Shown: one piece after another, positions 1-5,168 of the stretch | How the letters are laid out: every line of letters starts with the position of its first letter | How positions within the stretch are numbered: position 1 is the first letter of the stretch | Assembly: GCA_937890245.1 (NCBI GenBank) | Contig: CALACF010000394.1 | Location: 1-5,168, forward strand | Reading direction: 5' to 3' | Source of the DNA: an uncultured Flavobacteriales bacterium | GTDB taxonomy: Bacteria > Bacteroidota > Bacteroidia > Flavobacteriales_D > Sanyastnellaceae | DNA length: 5,168 bases | The notes under the pieces: generated by a model | Seen by the model: the letters and a program-made list of their open reading frames with translations, nothing else | Databases searched by the model: none | What the model was told of the DNA's origin: nothing | Program-made: the position numbers and the translations under genes

Positions 1-705
1 GCCAGGGATGACCAGCGGTCGGTTGTTCAAGTTATGCGGAGCAATCGGCGTGATGAGCAGCACATCACATTTCGGATCGACAATAGGTCCGCCGCAGCTC
101 AGTGAGTACGCCGTGGAGCCCGTGGGCGTCGAAACAATCAGGCCGTCCGCCCAGTATTTATTGATGAACGTGCCGTCGCTCTCGAGTTCAATGTGAATCA
201 TCGCGGCGGTGTCGCGGCGGTGCAATGTAATTTCGTTGAGTGCTCCGGAAAAGGGGCCGATGTCCAGCGCCTCACAGCGGGATTCGAGCATGTAGCGCGA
301 TTCAACCGTGTAGCGGCCCTGCAGCAAATTGCGAACCACGCCTTGTAAATCGTCCATTGGGGCATGCGACAAGAAGCCGAGCCGTCCGGTGTTCACGCCC
401 AAGACGGGCACCTGTCGGTCGCCCAACAAGGCCGCACTTTCCAGCACCGTTCCATCACCGCCCACAGCAATCAGCAGGTCGAGCCCCTGGAGCTCGTCTA
501 GCTTGTCAAAACACTGCAATCCAGCGGTTTGAACGCCTTGCACGGCGAGCTCTATTTCAAAGGCTCGGTGCAAGTAAATCTGCGCACCGCCTTGTCGAAA
601 GCCCTCGATCAACTCCGTGAGCCCCTGGCGATGCACACCGTCGAAGGGCTTCCCATGAAGGGCCACGATGCGAACGGGCCGTGCGGGGATTTCGGAGGCG
701 CTCAT
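1..705 (-). CDS. nadK: NAD kinase, N-terminal 235 residues (3' end beyond the window)
   Basis: Cytoplasmic enzyme that phosphorylates NAD to NADP using ATP (or polyphosphate in some members). Seen in the sequence: the nucleotide-binding GGDGT motif at residues 82-86 with the invariant Asp84, followed by NTGRLGFLS at 105-113, LNEITLHR at 156-163, and the C-terminal-domain signature DGLIVSTPTGSTAYSLS at about 187-203 leading into the GGPIV and ITPIAPH segments. A Cys (residue 204) sits where many family members have Ala in the S-A-G-G-P-I stretch. The reading frame is open to base 1, and the usual family length of about 290 residues means roughly 55-60 residues are missing. The ATG at 705-703 shares its A with the TGA of the upstream CBS gene, so translation is probably coupled. 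No Shine-Dalgarno sequence is evident. Identification is secure from motifs; only the missing C-terminus is unseen. Confidence 0.97.
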   Translation of the reverse strand, partial: MSASEIPARPVRIVALHGKPFDGVHRQGLTELIEGFRQGGAQIYLHRAFEIELAVQGVQTAGLQCFDKLDELQGLDLLIAVGGDGTVLESAALLGDRQVPVLGVNTGRLGFLSHAPMDDLQGVVRNLLQGRYTVESRYMLESRCEALDIGPFSGALNEITLHRRDTAAMIHIELESDGTFINKYWADGLIVSTPTGSTAYSLSCGGPIVDPKCDVLLITPIAPHNLNNRPLVIPG

Positions 706-707
706 CA
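703..707 (-). promoter_or_regulatory. TGATG stop/start overlap coupling the CBS gene to nadK
   Basis: Read on the minus strand, TGA (707-705) of the CBS gene shares its A with the ATG (705-703) of nadK. Such one-base overlaps normally mean that the terminating ribosome re-initiates, giving a fixed ratio of the two proteins. No independent ribosome binding site is visible upstream of nadK. The overlap is seen directly; coupling is inferred. Confidence 0.85.
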
Positions 708-1358
708 CGGTTTAAGGTATCGCATGAAAGCGTCAAAGCGCTCTTTGATGTCCTCCGCGTATTCCTCTGCCTTGAAAAACGCACTGACATCGTAGCCGTG
801 CCGGCGCAGTGATTCGACCACCGCCTCGACATCGCGCGTATTCAGCCGCAGGGCAACTTCCACGTTGTCCGAGCCCTTGTCCGTGATGAAGACCTGGATG
901 ATCTTCGCCTCGTTGCTCTCCACCCGGTGGGCGATTTGGGCCAAGCTATAGTCGGGCCAGCCCATGCGGAGCGTGAGAATACTACCGCTGTCATCGCCTG
1001 AAAACGAGCTTGATAGCGCCTTGAAAATTGTGGCTTGCGTTACGGAGCCCAAATAGTAGCCCTCCGAGTCCACCACGGGCATGATGGCCAAGTGGTCGCG
1101 CAGCATGGCGTCTACGACCTCGAGAAAATGCTGGTCCGGCCCAACTGCAACCGGCATCAAGCGGGCGTTGGTCACAAATACGTGGTCGCCGTCGTTGTCG
1201 AGAAAATCATCTTCTTCGGCGAGCCCCAAATAATGCCCGTCTGCCACCACGGGCAAATGGGACATCTTCAATTCGTCCATCGCGCGGAGCGCTTTGTCCA
1301 ATGTATCCCCTGGTGTCAGGGCAATCATTTCGGGATCGAGAATACTCGCTGCATGCAT
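705..1358 (-). CDS. CBS-domain pair plus ACT-like domain protein, probable ligand sensor
   Basis: A 217-residue cytoplasmic protein with no signal peptide or membrane segment. Residues about 1-58 form the first CBS domain (MDELKMSHLPVV core), about 67-115 the second (MLRDHLAIMPVVDSEGYYLG core), and about 125-195 have the beta-alpha-beta pattern of an ACT-like domain; a charged helical tail ends at RYLKP. CBS pairs generally bind adenosyl compounds (AMP, ATP, NAD, SAM) and ACT domains small ligands, so a regulatory role is inferred; no catalytic domain is present. I chose the ATG at 1358 because the protein from there begins directly in the CBS fold, as in Bacteroidota homologues I recognise. 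An in-frame ATG at 1427 would add 23 residues of unrelated character and run across the divergent promoter region. The stop overlaps the nadK start by one base. The ligand and partner are unknown. Confidence 0.9.
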   Translation of the reverse strand: MHAASILDPEMIALTPGDTLDKALRAMDELKMSHLPVVADGHYLGLAEEDDFLDNDGDHVFVTNARLMPVAVGPDQHFLEVVDAMLRDHLAIMPVVDSEGYYLGSVTQATIFKALSSSFSGDDSGSILTLRMGWPDYSLAQIAHRVESNEAKIIQVFITDKGSDNVEVALRLNTRDVEAVVESLRRHGYDVSAFFKAEEYAEDIKERFDAFMRYLKP

Positions 1359-1472
1359 GTTATTCGAACGGCTTTGAGTTACGAAATTAGCCCCCGCGCG
1401 CGCATGGTGCATCATCGTCATCAACAACTATCAACCAACGCCGTTTTGGAAACCTCAAAAACTCCACTTTCA
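1359..1472. promoter_or_regulatory. Divergent intergenic control region between the CBS gene and pdxJ
   Basis: This 114-base gap must hold the promoters of both the CBS-nadK unit (minus) and the pdxJ-hydrolase unit (plus). On the minus strand TAATTTCG (1389-1382) differs at one base from the Bacteroidota -7 consensus TAnnTTTG and ends 23 bases upstream of the CBS start, but no TTG element lies at the usual spacing of about 19 bases. No good -33/-7 pair was found for pdxJ. The hexamer ATCAAC occurs at 1420-1425 and 1430-1435, one helical turn apart. If pdxJ really starts at the ATG at 1404, this region shrinks to 45 bases. The function as a promoter region is inferred from gene orientation. 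Confidence 0.5.
1395..1406. repeat. Alternating purine-pyrimidine tract CGCGCGCGCATG
   Basis: Twelve bases of strict pyrimidine-purine alternation, nine of them CG repeats, preceded by a run of Cs, sit inside the divergent gap. Tracts of this type can adopt left-handed Z-DNA under negative supercoiling, which divergent promoters generate. The tract is seen directly; any structural role is speculation, since short CG runs also occur by chance in GC-rich DNA. Confidence 0.4.
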
Positions 1473-2258
1473 GTGCTGTATGCCGCCACCCGTTTGAGTG
1501 TGAACGTCAACAAAATTGCCACCATTCGAAATGCGCGTGGCGGTTCCCTGCCCTGCCCAATTGAAGCTGCGCAGAGATTGTGCGACTGGGGCGTCGAGGG
1601 CATCACAGTACACCCCCGCCCCGACGGTCGGCACATCACCTACGATGACGTGCGCCGCATGCGGGACCTTGTTGGGGCTTCTGGTGCCGAATTCAACATC
1701 GAGGGGTACCCAAACGATACTTTCATGCAACTGGTGGCCGAAGTCCGACCCGACCAAGTCACCTTGGTCCCGGACCCGCCCGATGTACTGACATCCAATG
1801 CAGGATGGGACACCGTAAAAAACGCCGGTCAACTGCGCGAAGTACTGGCCACGCTCCGTGCGATCCGTTTGCGCAGTTCGCTCTTCATCGGCGTTGAGCC
1901 GGGCATGATCGAGGGGGCTGCAGCCCTTGGCGCCAAACGGATCGAACTGTACACTGAGGCGTATGCCGTGGGATTCAGCAAGGCAGCAAGGGCAGCGGGA
2001 GCAGCACAAACGGCTGTTGCACCCTATGCCGAAGCAGCCAAACGTGCAGCAGTCCTGGGCTTGGGGGTCAACGCTGGCCACGACTTGGACCTCGACAACC
2101 TCGCCTTCTTCGATGAAAATCTGCCCGAATTGCTCGAAGTGTCCATCGGCCACGCCTTCGTTTCCGACGCCCTCTACCTCGGGATGCGCGAAACCTTGGC
2201 CCGTTACCGCGCCTGCCTTGTAGGCCAATCAAGCACTGCAAACCCGGCGGCAAAATGA
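1473..2258 (+). CDS. pdxJ: Pyridoxine 5'-phosphate synthase
   Basis: Last ring-forming enzyme of the DXP-dependent vitamin B6 pathway: it condenses 1-deoxy-D-xylulose 5-phosphate with 3-amino-2-oxopropyl phosphate to give pyridoxine 5'-phosphate in the cytoplasm. From the GTG start (261 residues) the hallmarks run in order: LSVNVNKIATIRNARGG (8-24), GITVHPRPDGRHIT (43-56) with the catalytic His47, EFNIEGYP (73-80) with Glu77, TLVPDPPDVLTSNAGWD (97-113), RIELYTEAY (156-164), NAGHDL (200-205) with His203, and VSIGHAF (223-229). These match the three catalytic residues (His, Glu, His) known for E. coli PdxJ. The start is uncertain: homologues begin only a few residues before LSVN, so GTG 1473 fits best; TTG 1494 is a shorter option and ATG 1404 would add 23 residues. 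The 3' end overlaps the hydrolase gene by ATGA. The C-terminus carries a short Ser/Ala-rich extension. Confidence 0.95.
   Translation: MLYAATRLSVNVNKIATIRNARGGSLPCPIEAAQRLCDWGVEGITVHPRPDGRHITYDDVRRMRDLVGASGAEFNIEGYPNDTFMQLVAEVRPDQVTLVPDPPDVLTSNAGWDTVKNAGQLREVLATLRAIRLRSSLFIGVEPGMIEGAAALGAKRIELYTEAYAVGFSKAARAAGAAQTAVAPYAEAAKRAAVLGLGVNAGHDLDLDNLAFFDENLPELLEVSIGHAFVSDALYLGMRETLARYRACLVGQSSTANPAAK
2255..2258 (+). promoter_or_regulatory. ATGA overlap coupling pdxJ to the hydrolase gene
   Basis: The hydrolase ATG (2255-2257) overlaps the pdxJ TGA (2256-2258). A weak purine stretch, GGCGG, lies a few bases upstream but is no clear Shine-Dalgarno sequence. This is the classical four-base overlap of co-translated operon genes, so the hydrolase is almost certainly expressed together with pdxJ. 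Confidence 0.85.
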
Positions 2259-3061
2259 AGCTCTTTCATCGCTGGATCGGCGACATGGGAGCGGACTTGG
2301 GCGCAGCTGCTTCGGGAGCCGCCTCGACGCCCCTCGTCATTTTGCACGGGCTGCTTGGCGCCTCGGACAATTGGCAGACGCTCGGACGCAAGTTCGCGCA
2401 AGACCGCCCTGTCCTGTTGGTCGACCAACGAAACCACGGCCGCAGTCCACACCACCCCAGCCACAGCTATGTCGATATGGCCATCGACTTGCTCAACTTA
2501 CTCGATTCGTTGGGGCTGGATCGTGTCGATTTGCTGGGCCACAGCATGGGCGGCAAGGTGGCGATGCACTTTGCCGAGCGACACAGCGACCGGGTTCGCC
2601 AGCTCATCGTTGCGGACATCGCACCCATTGCGTACGAGCCGCACCACGCCACGTTGTTTGAGGCGCTGGCCGGATTGGACTTGAAAAACGCCACGAAACG
2701 CGGAGAAGTCGATGCACAATTGGCCGAGAAAATAGCCCAACCAGGGGTGCGTATGTTCCTGCTCAAGGCGCTGTACCGCTTGGATGGCGGCGGTTTTGGA
2801 TTGCGCTACAACCTGCCCGTTTTGCGCCAGCACCTCGGCGAGGTATCGGGCAACCCGACCAGTCACAACGGCAACCGCATCGAGGCAAGGACCCTGGCCA
2901 TCTACGGCGGCAACTCGAATTACGTAACCGAAGAAGGAAAAATCGCCTTCATAGCAAAATGCACCGACCTAACGATGCATTGTTTGCCTGGTGCGGGGCA
3001 TTGGCTCCATGCAGAAGATCCAGAAGGATTTTACGAAGTGGTCAGCGCATTTCTGCGCTAA
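2255..3061 (+). CDS. Alpha/beta-fold hydrolase of the YbfF/ABHD11 type, probable esterase
   Basis: A 268-residue cytoplasmic serine hydrolase with no signal peptide. Seen: the oxyanion-hole segment HGLLGASDNW (31-40), DQRNHGRSPH (57-66), the nucleophile elbow GHSMGG (95-100) with Ser97, VADIAPI (119-125), a helical cap over about 128-205, and GAGHWLHAEDP (246-256) with His249. At the strand where most relatives place the acid there is GGNSNYV (218-224), which resembles the GGNS-x-Y-V of YbfF. In that family the acid comes from the Asp 24 residues after the nucleophile, here Asp121. The family hydrolyses short acyl and acyl-CoA-like esters in vitro; the physiological substrate is unknown, and adjacency to pdxJ does not reveal it. 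An Ala/Gly/Ser-rich insert at about 10-25 makes the first beta hairpin longer than usual. Coupled to pdxJ by the ATGA overlap. Confidence 0.9.
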   Translation: MKLFHRWIGDMGADLGAAASGAASTPLVILHGLLGASDNWQTLGRKFAQDRPVLLVDQRNHGRSPHHPSHSYVDMAIDLLNLLDSLGLDRVDLLGHSMGGKVAMHFAERHSDRVRQLIVADIAPIAYEPHHATLFEALAGLDLKNATKRGEVDAQLAEKIAQPGVRMFLLKALYRLDGGGFGLRYNLPVLRQHLGEVSGNPTSHNGNRIEARTLAIYGGNSNYVTEEGKIAFIAKCTDLTMHCLPGAGHWLHAEDPEGFYEVVSAFLR

Positions 3062-3066
3062 GCCAA
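3062..3066. other. Five-base convergent junction without a visible terminator
   Basis: The hydrolase stop TAA (3059-3061) and the opposing stop TGA of the secreted protein (3069-3067) leave only five bases between them. I found no GC-rich hairpin followed by a T tract on either strand here, so each transcript probably runs into the other gene before ending. Confidence 0.6.
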
Positions 3067-3504
3067 TCAGCCTTTTGAGCCGATCATGATGCTCACGCAT
3101 CCCTCGTGTTGAAGGGCCGCTGAGCTCTGGGGCACCTGAACGCGCACAATCATTTGCTGGGTGTTGGCCACCCGGAAATCAAAGTGATTTGCGTCCTTAT
3201 CGGTCGAATCGTAAATGCCGTTTCCACGCGCATCAAGGACCTGGAAATCCAAGTCTCCTAGCACGGGGTGACCGCAAACGAGCAAGCGGTAGGCCCGCCC
3301 GCCAAAGAAGGTCAAGGACAATTCAGCCTCGTCGCCTGGGATCAGGACGGCAGTGTTGTAGTTGTCATTCTGAACGTACTCCTCCAACTTTGGAAGGCAG
3401 CGTTTCTTGGTGAATGAACGGCATTGAGCCGAGGCTTCGGAAGAGGCGCCCACCGCGAGGATGGTGGCGAGGGCGGCGAGGGTGATATGCTGGATCGCTT
3501 TCAT
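3067..3504 (-). CDS. Small secreted protein of unknown function with four cysteines
   Basis: A 145-residue exported protein. The N-terminus is a signal peptide: Lys2, a hydrophobic stretch at about 7-20, and a likely signal peptidase I site after ASA (24-26), so the mature protein would begin QCRSFTKKRCLP. There is no lipobox. The mature part of about 119 residues looks like a beta-rich domain, with alternating strands such as AELSLTFFGG (60-69), YRLLVCG (72-78) and MIVRVQVP (118-125), and has four cysteines at 28, 36, 77 and 136 that could form two disulfides in the periplasm. The pattern C-x-x-F-T-K-K-x-C-L-P followed by YRLLVCG resembles uncharacterised Bacteroidota proteins I have seen annotated only as hypothetical. 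The gene lies 17 bases downstream of the lipoprotein gene on the same strand and is probably co-transcribed. I cannot assign a function. Confidence 0.85.
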   Translation of the reverse strand: MKAIQHITLAALATILAVGASSEASAQCRSFTKKRCLPKLEEYVQNDNYNTAVLIPGDEAELSLTFFGGRAYRLLVCGHPVLGDLDFQVLDARGNGIYDSTDKDANHFDFRVANTQQMIVRVQVPQSSAALQHEGCVSIMIGSKG

Positions 3505-3521
3505 GACGCTATGTCTTACGT

Positions 3522-4454
3522 TCAGTTTGCGTAATGGTTACGCACGCCTGCCACTGCTTCTGCGATGGCGGCGAGGGTTTCGTCGGAAACGGAAATTTCT
3601 GGTCCGCCGGAGATGACAACAAGGCCGTCGTCTGTGGTGCTTGTGTTGGCAGCGTGTTCGACGATTTCGACGCCTGCAAAGGCCGTTTCAACGGCGTCCA
3701 ACTCCGCGATCATGCCGGCCAAATCCTCAGTGCTTGGGTAGGATGCCAATAATGAACGCAAATTGTCAAGGGTCAGCTTCTGCTCCGCGATGCGGGTCTT
3801 TAACTCTTCCGTTGCGCCGTCCAAGTTGCGGGTTCCAAGGTAGACCCCCTCGATCCATCCGCCTGCGGCGATGAGTCCAGAGACATCTTCCATGCCGTTC
3901 TCCTTGAGGCGGGCGTTGAGCGCGTAAAAGGTGCTGGTCACGATGTGGATGAGCGAGTCACGGACTTCGCGGTTGTCCTCTGCTCGTTCAATCAGTGCGC
4001 CATCAATCAAATCGCCCACACCCAACTCGTCGGCCAAGCGGCGGGCGACATTCAAGTACTGGATTGCCTCTTGGTTGCGGTTGAAGATGGTGGCGTAGCT
4101 GAGGTCACCAGCGTAAATGCCGAGGTTGACCGCCTGCAAGCCTGTGGTTTGGTAGCCCGATGCCTTGCCGGCGTCGTTCAAATCGTCGGTAGAAAAGTTC
4201 ACGCCTGAGGCTTCGAGGAGCAGGGCTGTTTCGATCGGCGAAGGCACCGCGTGGAATATCTTCTTCAGCGCAGAGGTACGCGTGGTGGGCATCATGCCCT
4301 CTTCGGGAGCGGTTGTCAGCTCTTGTTGCGTGGCTGAATTGGCATCATCCGCGGGGGCAGATTCGCCACAGCCGGCGAGAACAGCGAGAGACAGGAGGGT
4401 CAGTGCGCCGAGGGACCAAGCGCCAGACAGGCGGCGAGTGCGGGGGTTGTGCAT
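3522..4454 (-). CDS. Uncharacterised lipoprotein, mostly helical
   Basis: A 310-residue predicted lipoprotein. The N-terminus has an Arg-rich n-region (residues 5-8), a hydrophobic segment (15-28) and the lipobox LAGC, with Cys29 as the lipidation site. A low-complexity acidic and Thr-rich linker (30-62) follows, then a mainly alpha-helical domain with the stretches VPSPIETALLLEASG (70-84), LGIYAGDLSYATIFNRNQ (111-128), a helix around YLNVARRLADELGV (133-146) and AAGGWIEGVYLGT (196-208). A charged helical segment covers about 214-238. These stretches resemble a recurring Bacteroidota family that I know only as hypothetical; no catalytic motif is recognisable. It would be anchored to the inner leaflet of the outer membrane or exposed at the surface. 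Acidic residues occur after Cys29 (Glu31, Asp36, Asp37) but do not form a clear surface-export signal. It lies 96 bases downstream of polA and 17 bases upstream of the secreted-protein gene. Confidence 0.87.
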   Translation of the reverse strand: MHNPRTRRLSGAWSLGALTLLSLAVLAGCGESAPADDANSATQQELTTAPEEGMMPTTRTSALKKIFHAVPSPIETALLLEASGVNFSTDDLNDAGKASGYQTTGLQAVNLGIYAGDLSYATIFNRNQEAIQYLNVARRLADELGVGDLIDGALIERAEDNREVRDSLIHIVTSTFYALNARLKENGMEDVSGLIAAGGWIEGVYLGTRNLDGATEELKTRIAEQKLTLDNLRSLLASYPSTEDLAGMIAELDAVETAFAGVEIVEHAANTSTTDDGLVVISGGPEISVSDETLAAIAEAVAGVRNHYAN

Positions 4455-4550
4455 GGCTTGAGATTCAGAATTCTTGGGCCAAGTTCAGCCTGTAAGGGCC
4501 GCCGATTCAGGCCTTTTCAAAAGGTAATCAACACCCGACGTTTGACGAGT
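4455..4550. promoter_or_regulatory. Gap between polA and the lipoprotein gene
   Basis: A 96-base gap between same-strand genes, long enough for a terminator and a promoter. On the minus strand TACCTTTTG (4526-4518) resembles the Bacteroidota -7 element TAnnTTTG with one extra base, but no TTG lies at the right distance upstream. GCCTG (4488-4492) and CAGGC (4508-4512) can form a five-base-pair stem with a 15-base loop and no T tract. Whether the lipoprotein pair has its own promoter or is read through from polA is undecided. Confidence 0.35.
4512..4524. repeat. Perfect 6+6 inverted repeat CCTTTT-C-AAAAGG
   Basis: Six-base arms around a single central C give a near-perfect dyad. The one-base spacer makes it a poor RNA hairpin unless the inner base pairs open, so a protein-binding dyad is as likely as a terminator. 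It overlaps the possible -7-like element of the lipoprotein gene. The repeat is seen directly; the function is unknown. Confidence 0.45.
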
Positions 4551-5168
4551 TCAGTGCGCCTCAAGCCAATTCTCACCGCTCTGCACTTCCACCAACAGCG
4601 GCACGTCAAGCTGGGCGGCCGATTCCATTTCCCGGCGGACCATCTCGGTAAGCTGTTCGACCTCCGCGCGTGGCACATCAAATACCAGTTCGTCATGGAC
4701 TTGCAAAATCATACGCGCCTTCAGCCCTTGGGTGGTGATAGCCTTGTCGATGGCGATCATGGCCACTTTTATGATGTCGGCCGCGGCGCCCTGCACAGGG
4801 GCGTTGACAGCGTTGCGTTCGGCGAAGGATCGCACCATGGGGTTTGCCGAGGTCAAATCTGGGATCCAGCGCTTGCGGCCGAGCAGCGTTTGGACGAAGC
4901 CGCACTCTCGTGCGGCCTCGAGCGAGCGGTCCTGGTAGGACTTCAAATCGGCGAACTGATCGAAATAACTGGCGATGATGCCCTTTGCCTCCTTCCGCGA
5001 AATTTTCAGCGTTTCGGCCAGTCCAAAGGCGCCTTGCCCGTACAAAATTCCGAAATTAACAGCCTTGGCCTGAGCGCGTTGGCCACGACTGACCTCGTCG
5101 ATTGCGACGCCGAAAACCTTGGCAGCCGTCGCGGCGTGGATGTCCAAGCCCTTTCTAAACGCCTCGAT
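4551..5168 (-). CDS. polA: DNA polymerase I, C-terminal 205 residues of the polymerase domain (5' end beyond the window)
   Basis: Family A DNA polymerase, acting in Okazaki-fragment maturation and excision repair. The visible part covers the end of the palm/fingers region. The frame is open to base 5168 and starts inside the protein just before DIHAATA (visible residues 9-15). Motif B (O-helix) is present with all key residues: Arg31, Lys35, Phe39 and Tyr43 of the R-x3-K-x3-F-x3-Y-G pattern. Next come TLLGRKRWIPDL, RNAVNAPVQGAAADIIK, and motif C, QVHDELVFDV, with the metal-binding His158-Asp159-Glu160. The C-terminus ends GENWLEAH, as usual for the family. Phe39 is the residue that in family A enzymes favours rejection of dideoxynucleotides. 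The TTG at 5147 is an internal Leu codon, not a start. Whether the proofreading exonuclease domain is intact cannot be seen. Confidence 0.97.
   Translation of the reverse strand: MEAFRKGLDIHAATAAKVFGVAIDEVSRGQRAQAKAVNFGILYGQGAFGLAETLKISRKEAKGIIASYFDQFADLKSYQDRSLEAARECGFVQTLLGRKRWIPDLTSANPMVRSFAERNAVNAPVQGAAADIIKVAMIAIDKAITTQGLKARMILQVHDELVFDVPRAEVEQLTEMVRREMESAAQLDVPLLVEVQSGENWLEAH

Noticed and set aside
1359..1427. N-terminal extension of the CBS protein from an ATG at 1427
   Set aside because: The 23 added residues are unlike the compact N-terminus expected for this family and would cover the divergent promoter gap; the ATG at 1358 begins directly in the CBS fold.
1035..1472. An open plus-strand frame running into pdxJ that would give a 407-residue protein
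   Set aside because: It lies antisense to the well-supported CBS gene, its extra residues look like nothing in the PdxJ family, and PdxJ homologues start near base 1494.
1470..2228. A 252-codon minus-strand open frame opposite pdxJ
   Set aside because: It is a shadow of pdxJ: Cys- and Gly-rich with no recognisable domain, and every PdxJ hallmark is on the plus strand.
4424..4460. Surface-export signal after the lipobox Cys of the lipoprotein
   Set aside because: Acidic residues occur at +2, +7 and +8 but do not match the known lysine or glutamine plus acidic pattern next to the Cys, so surface exposure is not claimed.
4488..4525. Intrinsic terminator after polA
   Set aside because: The possible stems are five to six base pairs with mismatches or bulges, and none is followed by a T tract on the minus strand.
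4551..5147. A short stand-alone polymerase gene starting at TTG 5147
   Set aside because: The frame continues upstream to the window edge with conserved family A residues, and the TTG is the Leu just before DIHAATA, so this is an internal position of a full polA.
1..5168. Transfer RNA, riboswitch, CRISPR array, insertion sequence or defence system
   Set aside because: No cloverleaf, no spaced direct repeats, no transposase or terminal inverted repeats, and no effector-like protein were seen; coding sequence fills nearly the whole window with housekeeping or envelope genes.

Overview
This window looks like an ordinary housekeeping stretch of a chromosome from a Bacteroidota bacterium, probably a GC-rich lineage near the Flavobacteriales. 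I infer this from three things. The protein sequences read like Bacteroidota family members. The gene order is NAD kinase and a CBS-ACT protein on one strand, divergent from pdxJ and an alpha/beta hydrolase, an arrangement I associate with that phylum. None of the starts has a convincing Shine-Dalgarno sequence, which is typical there. By eye the base composition is above 50% GC, high for the phylum. I cannot name a genus.

Layout, left to right. Bases 1-705 (minus) hold the first 235 codons of NAD kinase, whose 3' end lies outside the window. Bases 705-1358 (minus) encode a 217-residue protein with two CBS domains and an ACT-like domain; its stop codon shares one base with the nadK start. A 114-base divergent intergenic region follows. 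Bases 1473-2258 (plus) are pdxJ, overlapping by four bases (ATGA) an alpha/beta hydrolase of the YbfF/ABHD11 type at 2255-3061 (plus). Five bases beyond its stop lies the convergent stop of a small secreted cysteine-containing protein (3067-3504, minus). Seventeen bases upstream of that gene is an uncharacterised lipoprotein gene (3522-4454, minus). After a 96-base gap comes the C-terminal part of DNA polymerase I (4551-5168, minus), whose 5' end is outside the window.

The genes form three likely transcription units: CBS-nadK (minus), pdxJ-hydrolase (plus) and polA / lipoprotein / secreted protein (minus, possibly with an internal promoter). The first two units carry cofactor functions, NADP supply and pyridoxal phosphate synthesis, and share one divergent control region. 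The CBS-ACT protein is a plausible small-molecule sensor translated in coupling with NAD kinase. The last unit pairs a DNA replication/repair enzyme with two envelope proteins of unknown function.

I found no mobile element, CRISPR array, RNA gene or clearly novel system. The most interesting unknowns are the CBS-ACT protein beside NAD kinase and the lipoprotein/secreted-protein pair.
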